From: Fredinandcohnia aciditolerans
GTDB lineage: Bacteria; Bacillota; Bacilli; Bacillales; Bacillaceae_L
Assembly: GCA_003640645.1 (NCBI GenBank)
Contig: QGHH01000006.1
Location: 62,001 to 126,000, forward strand
Direction: 5' to 3'
Length of the DNA: 64,000 nt
Under the pieces are notes generated by a model, which made no database searches, had not been told where the DNA came from, and saw only the letters and a list, made by a program, of their open reading frames with translations. The position numbers and the translations under genes were made by a program. Positions within the stretch are counted from its first letter, which is position 1. Every line of letters begins with the position of its first letter. Shown in pieces: positions 59,177-64,000 of this stretch.

Positions 59177-60094
59177 GTGGGGGTTGTGAAAGAGTTCGGA
59201 AAGATTTTAGCGATTTATTTATGTGTATTTCTATGTGTGATATTATTTGTACTTTTCCCTCGCGAACCTAATATTGATTTTTCCGGAAAGGCAATGACTG
59301 TTGAGTATTCCTATCATTTTAATTTAAAAGAATATGCAACGAATGTAGGGGCATTTTTAAAAGATGTTTATGAGAATAAAAGTCTTGGAGGAACGAAATT
59401 TGCCTCCATCTCAGCAGAAGATGAAATTGCGAAGTTTTTTCCGAGAAGTCTAAAAATCATTTTGATTGGGTTCATTCTTAGTGTCGTGTTCGGAATAGTA
59501 AAAGGGATTCTTGACTATCGATGGACGAATACGAAAAAGAGTTTTTTAGGAAGTGGTGCCACCTGGTTCTTCTCAGGAGTTCCTGACTTTTTTATTATCA
59601 TTTGTTTAAGCTATTTTCTACTATTGTATGTACCGGACTTTAGCATCATGGGAACAGAAGCCTGGTGGAAGTTTATCGCACCTAGTATTCTCGTATCGAT
59701 TGCGCCAATGCTTTATGTAGCTAGAATCACGTCGGTTTCACTTCTTACGCAGGACCGCGAACCGTACATTCAAGTGGCATTTGCTAAGGGATTCACAAAA
59801 AATAAAGTGTTGCTCAATCATATGATGAGATCCTGCTTAATCACGGTTTCCAGCCATTTGCAATCAATAATGGTATTTGTTCTATCAAACCTATTGGTTG
59901 TTGAATATTTACTAGGTTACCAAGGAGCTGCCTATCGATTGTTTTCGGCAATTGGATATACCAACTTTATCCCTCCAGGTGGCGGTGCCGATGAACGTGG
60001 TCTAATCATTGGGATTTGTATAAGCTTTCTGATACTTGTGATGGTGGCTCATATGATAAGCCAAGTACTCAAAATGAGATTAGATCCAAAATAG
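59177..60094 (+). CDS. Opp/Dpp-type ABC permease, first subunit
   Basis: 305 aa from the GTG at 59177 (AAAGGAGG 7-8 nt upstream); the frame is open further up without a site. Six helices and the OppB-like EAA loop IQVAFAKGFTKNKVLLNHMMRSCLITV; the C-terminal block YLLGYQGAAYRLFSAIGYTNF is also family-like. Nine bases before a second permease. No binding protein or ATPase is encoded nearby, which is unusual for a peptide/nickel-type importer. Confidence 0.85.
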   Translation: MGVVKEFGKILAIYLCVFLCVILFVLFPREPNIDFSGKAMTVEYSYHFNLKEYATNVGAFLKDVYENKSLGGTKFASISAEDEIAKFFPRSLKIILIGFILSVVFGIVKGILDYRWTNTKKSFLGSGATWFFSGVPDFFIIICLSYFLLLYVPDFSIMGTEAWWKFIAPSILVSIAPMLYVARITSVSLLTQDREPYIQVAFAKGFTKNKVLLNHMMRSCLITVSSHLQSIMVFVLSNLLVVEYLLGYQGAAYRLFSAIGYTNFIPPGGGADERGLIIGICISFLILVMVAHMISQVLKMRLDPK

Positions 60095-60103
60095 GGGTGT
60101 TTT

Positions 60104-61003
60104 ATGTTAAATCGAAATTGGTTTTTAATCACAGGCATATTTATGTTAAGTATTCTTCTTCTCGTTACCTTTGTGGGGCCACATATACCGTATGTTAAAG
60201 AAGGTATTGAAGAAGGTAGAATTCGTTTTTTAGACGGTGGTAAAGGTTTACTTAAAGCACCTTTTTCCCCAGGGCAACAACCTCCTTTTGGCTCTGACCA
60301 TGAAGGTAGAGATTTATTAAGTGTGATCATCGTCGGCGCGAAAGATACACTAAAAATCATCTTAGGTATTGTGATTATTCGCTATTGTTTAGCCATCCCT
60401 CTTGGGTTACTAGCAACACGTAAAAATAATCCTTTCTCTTGGATTGTTACGACGTGGAACAATGTCTTTTCTAGTATTCCGATTATTTTTTCGGCACTGC
60501 TCTTATTGGCTATTCCAGCCCTTGTAATGAATGAAAATCGCTTATGGTGGTCGGTTTTACTTTTAGCATTAATTGAGGTTGGAAAAGTAAGTCACATTAT
60601 TCGTGAGGAAACTCAAAGAATTGTAAGAAAACCGTATATAGAGGCTGGAATTACAGTCGGCATTTCCCCACTTCGACTAGCATTAGGAAACATTTTACCC
60701 AATACATATCCTGCAATTATGGTCAATTTCTTTATTGATATCGGAAGAACCTGTCTATTAATAGCGCAATTAGGTATTTTTGGTGTGTTTCTTTCACAAG
60801 TGTTTGTTCAAACCAATTATGGTGTTGGTGAGATGATAAACAGTAGTCTTAACTGGCCAACATTACTTGGACAAGCTAGAAAAGACATGATTAGCTCTAT
60901 TTGGATTCCATTTTGGACATGTGTTGCTATTTCCTTTACGATGTTTACTTTTACCATTCTAGGGGAAGGCTTGAGAAGGTATTTTGATCGAAAAACAAAC
61001 TAA
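60104..61003 (+). CDS. Opp/Dpp-type ABC permease, second subunit
   Basis: 299 aa OppC/DppC-like permease. N-terminal helix, periplasmic-side loop containing PFGSDHEGRDLLSVII, typical of the DppC group, six helices, and EAA loop KPYIEAGITVGISPLRLALGNILPNTYPAI. Ends with TILGEGLRRYFDRK, the usual OppC terminus. Forms a pair with the preceding gene. The operon ends here, with no ATPase or binding protein in the window. Confidence 0.87.
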   Translation: MLNRNWFLITGIFMLSILLLVTFVGPHIPYVKEGIEEGRIRFLDGGKGLLKAPFSPGQQPPFGSDHEGRDLLSVIIVGAKDTLKIILGIVIIRYCLAIPLGLLATRKNNPFSWIVTTWNNVFSSIPIIFSALLLLAIPALVMNENRLWWSVLLLALIEVGKVSHIIREETQRIVRKPYIEAGITVGISPLRLALGNILPNTYPAIMVNFFIDIGRTCLLIAQLGIFGVFLSQVFVQTNYGVGEMINSSLNWPTLLGQARKDMISSIWIPFWTCVAISFTMFTFTILGEGLRRYFDRKTN

Positions 61004-61344
61004 TGCGTATTCAAAACGGAGGGTGAAAAGGACCGCGTCGACAAAACGCCACGTCCTGTGCGTTGAAATTTAAGGCGGTGCCAGTCCCGAATATAGGAGC
61101 GCGCAACTGCTTGAGTTGACATCTTCGCAGCCTTGCGCTTTAAGAATTGACATCCTGATTAAACTAGCAGACTTGAAGCGCATAACTTGTTATTCACCAT
61201 GACTTCGGAGCAAGGTACGCTGAAATTCGATGTGTCATTTCCGGCCAACTTTTTGAACAACCTCATAAGTTGTCAAGAATGATATTACTTGATAAAGTGT
61301 ATAGTAAATAATATTGAGATCTGTAAGTTGAAAGGAGCTTATTA
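61004..61344. repeat. Gene-free stretch with a GCCACGTCCTGTG-family repeat
   Basis: 341 bp without a supported gene. Bases 61028-61060 (GACCGCGTCGACAAAACGCC plus ACGTCCTGTGCG) are nearly the inverse of the qoxA-qoxB copy at 2519-2550. The following 180 bp are GC-richer than the surroundings, with GCGC-containing words (AGCGCGCAACTGC, TTGCGCTTTAAGA, GAAGCGCATAAC). They may be a decayed element; I see no RNA gene or open frame in them. The promoter of the ASCH gene should lie near 61290-61330. Confidence 0.5.
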
Positions 61345-61686
61345 ATGACTACACCAAATAATGAATTACCAGCTAAAACATGTACCATTGATCGTCTTGT
61401 GACAATGGAGTCAGACATAAAGAAAGTACTAGAAGGTAAAAAAACAGCTACACGCCGAAATGGTAGATATGCAGATGTTGGAGAAATCATGACTCTTGAA
61501 GGTCAACAATTTAAAATTGACCGTGTATATGAACAATCCCTAGGTGAGTTGACAGACGCGGATGCGAAAAGAGAAGGCTTTGATACTGTTGACGAATACA
61601 AAGAATCAATTCTTTCCTATCATCCTGGCATGCCATGGCTTCCTCACATGAAAGTTTGGGTCCATGAGTTTAGTAAAGTGAACTAA
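61345..61686 (+). CDS. ASCH-domain protein
   Basis: 113 aa, AAAGGAG 7 nt before the ATG. The ASCH signature is visible: ESDIKKVLEGKKTATRRNGRYADVGEIMTLEG near residues 24-55, with the conserved G-K-T-x-T-R-R. ASCH domains resemble PUA domains and may bind or hydrolyse modified nucleosides (E. coli YqfB is an acetylcytidine amidohydrolase). Function here unproven. Single gene with a shared terminator. Confidence 0.82.
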   Translation: MTTPNNELPAKTCTIDRLVTMESDIKKVLEGKKTATRRNGRYADVGEIMTLEGQQFKIDRVYEQSLGELTDADAKREGFDTVDEYKESILSYHPGMPWLPHMKVWVHEFSKVN

Positions 61687-61696
61687 ATACATAAAA

Positions 61697-61730
61697 AGCC
61701 CTTGTCATTATGAGGTGGACAAGGGTTTTC
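61697..61730. terminator. Terminator between convergent genes
   Basis: AGCCCTTGTC...GACAAGGGTTTTC with A and T tracts on both sides; sits between the ASCH gene and the DUF454 gene. Confidence 0.8.
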
Positions 61731-61731
61731 T

Positions 61732-62160
61732 CTATTTATGACCTGTTTTTTCAAAAAACGATTGCTGGTTTAATGCATAATCTTCAGGTGCTACTGTTTT
61801 TATTTTTGTGATGAAATAATAGTATTTATAAATAACAACTGCGACCAAAAATAATTTTAACCAAATATTGTCCAAAATAATAAACGGAATTGCGATCATC
61901 GCATCTGCGGTTAACAAAATGGTTAACTTTTGTTTTAATGTCATTTCCCGCCGCTTCACAAAACCCTCTAAATGCTTTTTATAGATACTAGTCCCTTTAA
62001 ACCACCGATCAAATTTTTCCGATCCTTTTACAAAAAAGAATGATGCTAGTAGTAACAGGGGCGTAGTTGGGATGATGGGCAATACGATTCCTACTATCCC
62101 AAGGCCAAAGAAAATAAAACCTAATACAATATATAAAAATTTTGTGATACTTTTCAACAT
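61732..62160 (-). CDS. YbaN-like DUF454 membrane protein
   Basis: 142 aa, DUF454 family. N-terminal helix with GIVGIVLPIIPTTPLLLLASFFFVKGSEKFDRWF, the conserved LP-I-P-TTPF-LLA pattern, then helices around residues 80-115. Small inner-membrane protein of unknown function. Its upstream region is shared with the DUF2269-type gene and contains an FNR box (62263-62278), so it may also be oxygen-regulated. Confidence 0.85.
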   Translation of the reverse strand: MLKSITKFLYIVLGFIFFGLGIVGIVLPIIPTTPLLLLASFFFVKGSEKFDRWFKGTSIYKKHLEGFVKRREMTLKQKLTILLTADAMIAIPFIILDNIWLKLFLVAVVIYKYYYFITKIKTVAPEDYALNQQSFFEKTGHK

Positions 62161-62262
62161 GTTGTCCCCTTTCTAAGAATTTAAGGACTTCTTTCCTATT
62201 ATATCACGTATCTTTTACTGGCAAACTACTGTCACAAAATAGTAAGATTATGAATATGGAAT

Positions 62263-62304
62263 TGTGAGTTACATCACTTATCTTTTTTATTATAGTGCTA
62301 TCAT
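62263..62304 (+). promoter_or_regulatory. FNR-dependent promoter
   Basis: TGTGA-GTTACA-TCACT (62263-62278) matches the Bacillus FNR consensus TGTGA-N6-TCACT at every fixed position. TATCAT (62299-62304) is a -10 placed so that the box centre lies at about -41.5 from the expected start site, the class II activating position. Leader about 30 nt to the ATG at 62341. Confidence 0.75.
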
Positions 62305-62340
62305 GAATAGTGGAATATGTTGTAAATGGGGGACCATAAA

Positions 62341-62796
62341 ATGGATGTTGTTTATCGAATACTTGTTTTCATACATATTTTTTCAGCCATCCTCGGAATG
62401 GGACCTGGCTTTATTTTAACAACGGTTGTGAAGTCGGGAGATACGATGACAGAGCTTAGACATTCGTATGCAATTAGACATAGATTACACATATTTGTCA
62501 TGGTCGGTGGCATACTCCTGCTCGTTTCTGGACTTTTAATGGGGGCTATTAATCCTTATCTATTTACTATGGGCTGGTATGTGACAAGCTTATTGCTATT
62601 TCTTGTTGCGCTAGCGATGGGACCATTCGCCCTTACACCTAAATCAAAGCCAGTAAAAGTTTTATTAGAATCACACCAAGGTGAAGACATTCCAGCCGAA
62701 TACTATCCTCTAGCAAAAGCGCTTTTTCGAGTAGAGCATATTGAGAATACAATCTTTTTAATTATCATAGCATTAATGATTTTAAAACCTTTTTAA
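62341..62796 (+). CDS. Four-helix membrane protein (DUF2269-type), FNR-controlled
   Basis: 151 aa from the ATG at 62341 (GGGGG 8 nt upstream; the ATG at 62326 overlaps that site). Four membrane helices; the first contains FIHIFSAILGMGPGFILTTVV, and a conserved-looking RHSYAIRHRLHIFVMVGG follows. Several His residues (HIF, RHRLHIF, RVEHIEN) could bind haem or metal. Resembles the DUF2269 family of predicted integral membrane proteins; function unknown. The consensus FNR box upstream implies induction without oxygen. Confidence 0.75.
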   Translation: MDVVYRILVFIHIFSAILGMGPGFILTTVVKSGDTMTELRHSYAIRHRLHIFVMVGGILLLVSGLLMGAINPYLFTMGWYVTSLLLFLVALAMGPFALTPKSKPVKVLLESHQGEDIPAEYYPLAKALFRVEHIENTIFLIIIALMILKPF

Positions 62797-62818
62797 ATCA
62801 TTTAACAGTTTATTCACA

Positions 62819-62846
62819 AAATCCCCATCTTCATTGGTGGGGATTT
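62819..62846 (+). terminator. Terminator of the DUF2269-type gene
   Basis: ATCCCCA-(TCTTCATTGG)-TGGGGAT followed by TTTCTT; overlaps the last codons of the convergent gene at 62831. Confidence 0.75.
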
Positions 62847-63109
62847 TCTTCGAGTGCATTTTTCTTTTTGAATGGAAAAATGGCTCCTTGTGTAATTAGG
62901 CTTACTAAAATAACAATCCCAACAATTAAGGATACGATTATCCAAAAGTTAATGCCAAATCCAACAACCTTGAATGCCCCCTCATAATAGTTCACGTCTG
63001 GACGATTCATATTAGATGAAATGATCGCAGCCGTTACATGTTTTGTGGCATACAAAAAAGCAGACACCGCAATGAAAAAGCAACCCACAAATGCCTTAAC
63101 ATGATTCAT
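62831..63109 (-). CDS. Small two-helix membrane protein
   Basis: 92 aa from the ATG at 63107-63109 (AGAGGGG 5-7 nt upstream); the frame is open further up without a good site. Two helices (about residues 5-25 and 52-74), an outside loop with ISSNMNRPDVNYYEGAF, and a charged tail. I do not recognise a family. Convergent with the FNR-controlled gene and upstream of a CoA-transferase terminator. Confidence 0.65.
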   Translation of the reverse strand: MNHVKAFVGCFFIAVSAFLYATKHVTAAIISSNMNRPDVNYYEGAFKVVGFGINFWIIVSLIVGIVILVSLITQGAIFPFKKKNALEENPHQ

Positions 63110-63208
63110 TCTACCCCTCTTCTCTATTTCACTTTTGGTTAATCGTACCATGATTACAGTCAGTAGGACATAATCCTTTTTACCTATGTTAGATACAGGG
63201 TTTCTCAC

Positions 63209-63246
63209 AAAAAAATGCCGCATAAAGAATTTCTTCTTTATACGGC
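63209..63246 (-). terminator. Terminator of the CoA-transferase gene
   Basis: On the minus strand GCCGTATAAAGAA-GAAA-TTCTTTATGCGGC (one G-T type mismatch) followed by ATTTTTTT. Confidence 0.85.
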
Positions 63247-63254
63247 TCTAAGGT

Positions 63255-64000
63255 TTACGCTTCTACTAATTCTTTTTCTAGCATGGTTCCTTTTTGTGCA
63301 AAGTTTGTATGCCATGAGAATGCTTTTTCTAATACATGTGGTGTTTGGCCACCTCGTGTAAGTGCTTCTTGGTAATAATCACGAAGCTGTTGCTTATACA
63401 TTGGATGTGCACAGTTTTCAATCAATAGCTCAACACGTTCTCTTGGTGCGAGTCCTCGTAAGTCTGCATATCCTTGTTCTGTTACGATTACATCAACATC
63501 ATGCTCTGTGTGGTCCACATGTGAGACAAATGGAACAATACTTGAAATGTCTCCACCTTTTGCAATTGATTTTGTAACGAAAATCGCTAGGCGTGCATTT
63601 CTAGCAAAGTCACCAGAACCACCGATTCCGTTCATCATCTTTGTACCAAGCACATGGGTTGAATTGACGTTTCCGTAAATATCAAGTTCAAGTGCTGTAT
63701 TTATTGAAATAAGTCCAAGACGACGGATAATTTCAGGATGATTTGAAATCTCCTGTGGTCGCATGATCAAACGATCACGATACTTGTCAAAGTTCCCAAA
63801 CACTTTTTTCATCTTTTCTTCTGATAAGGTTATGGAACAGCAGGAAGCAAAGCTTACTTTGCCGGCATCCATTAAATCAAATACCGCATCCTGCAATACT
63901 TCAGAATAAACTTCTAAATCTGTGAAATCAGAATCAAGCATACCGTGCAGTACCGCATTTGCCACAGATCCAATACCAGATTGTAGTGGTGCAAGCTTCT
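63255..64000 (-). CDS. Acetyl-CoA hydrolase/transferase family protein, 5' end outside window
   Basis: C-terminal 248 codons; the frame continues to the right edge (LAPLQSGIGSVANAVL precedes the first in-frame GTG). Class I CoA-transferase of the acetyl-CoA hydrolase / succinyl-CoA:acetate CoA-transferase type (Cat1/AarC-like). GTKMMNGIGGSGDFARNA is the conserved GGSGDF loop, and SIVPFVSHVDHTEHDVDVIVTEQGYADLRGLAPRER is the family's C-terminal core. It moves CoA between acetate and succinate or 4-hydroxybutyrate in central carbon metabolism. The catalytic Glu lies in the missing part or close to the edge. Own terminator. Confidence 0.9.
   Translation of the reverse strand, partial: KLAPLQSGIGSVANAVLHGMLDSDFTDLEVYSEVLQDAVFDLMDAGKVSFASCCSITLSEEKMKKVFGNFDKYRDRLIMRPQEISNHPEIIRRLGLISINTALELDIYGNVNSTHVLGTKMMNGIGGSGDFARNARLAIFVTKSIAKGGDISSIVPFVSHVDHTEHDVDVIVTEQGYADLRGLAPRERVELLIENCAHPMYKQQLRDYYQEALTRGGQTPHVLEKAFSWHTNFAQKGTMLEKELVEA

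Noticed and set aside
61060-61290. Structured RNA or riboswitch upstream of the ASCH gene
   Set aside because: GC-richer than the surroundings, but no known riboswitch or tRNA pattern and no convincing multi-helix fold could be read.

Overview
The window looks like a chromosomal segment of a low-GC, nitrate-respiring member of the Bacillaceae. The reasons are gene families typical of Bacillus and relatives (qox quinol oxidase, a YueI-type protein, DbpA/YxiN-type helicase, a YvfRSTU-like cassette), strong GGAGG-type ribosome sites, and intrinsic terminators with T tracts. No rRNA, tRNA, CRISPR array, prophage or transposase gene was seen.

Layout. 1-3.5 kb: qoxABC, reading leftward and cut by the left edge, with a Rex-like palindrome in its promoter. 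3.9-7.0 kb: a VanW-domain protein, a Gln/Asn-rich low-complexity protein, and a flavin reductase plus ring-cleavage dioxygenase pair. 7.2-8.4 kb: a tandem array of about twelve 105-bp units. 8.4-18.0 kb: narGHJI with three small upstream genes and a NarK transporter carrying a C-terminal PAS domain; a dense cluster of DnaA-box sequences lies between narJ and narI. 18.3-21.7 kb: ABC exporter plus two-component system. 21.8-25.8 kb: YueI-like protein, small membrane protein, RNA helicase, MFS exporter. 25.9-33.0 kb: a Tad/Flp type IVb pilus operon, including a 58-residue Flp pilin. 33.2-35.4 kb: DUF192 protein, SSS symporter and a 44-residue membrane partner.

35.7-46 kb is a nitrate-control and nitrate-reduction island: fnr, nreA (GAF nitrate receptor), a second NarK-PAS protein, three small unknown genes, a Tat-exported Rieske protein, a four-cluster ferredoxin, a NasA/NapA-like molybdoenzyme without signal peptide, a cytochrome-b-like membrane protein, then divergent nreC and nreB. 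Three promoters here (fnr, nreA and the molybdoenzyme operon) each carry an AGGG-N4-CCC palindrome like the staphylococcal NreC site. In all three its centre is exactly 34 bp from the centre of a plausible -10 hexamer. I consider this the most interesting system in the window: an NreABC circuit controlling a second, apparently membrane-linked nitrate (or other oxyanion) reductase, with PAS domains on both the kinase and the two transporters.

46-64 kb: NERD protein, a tandem array of about 23 hairpin-forming 52-bp units, transaldolase, transketolase, ROK regulator, ABC exporter with TetR regulator, HD hydrolase, amino-acid ABC importer, two orphan Opp-like permeases, ASCH protein, DUF454 protein, a DUF2269-type membrane protein behind a consensus FNR box, and a CoA-transferase cut by the right edge. 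Two families of short interspersed palindromic repeats are scattered through the window. All functions are inferred from sequence reading alone; no database search was run.
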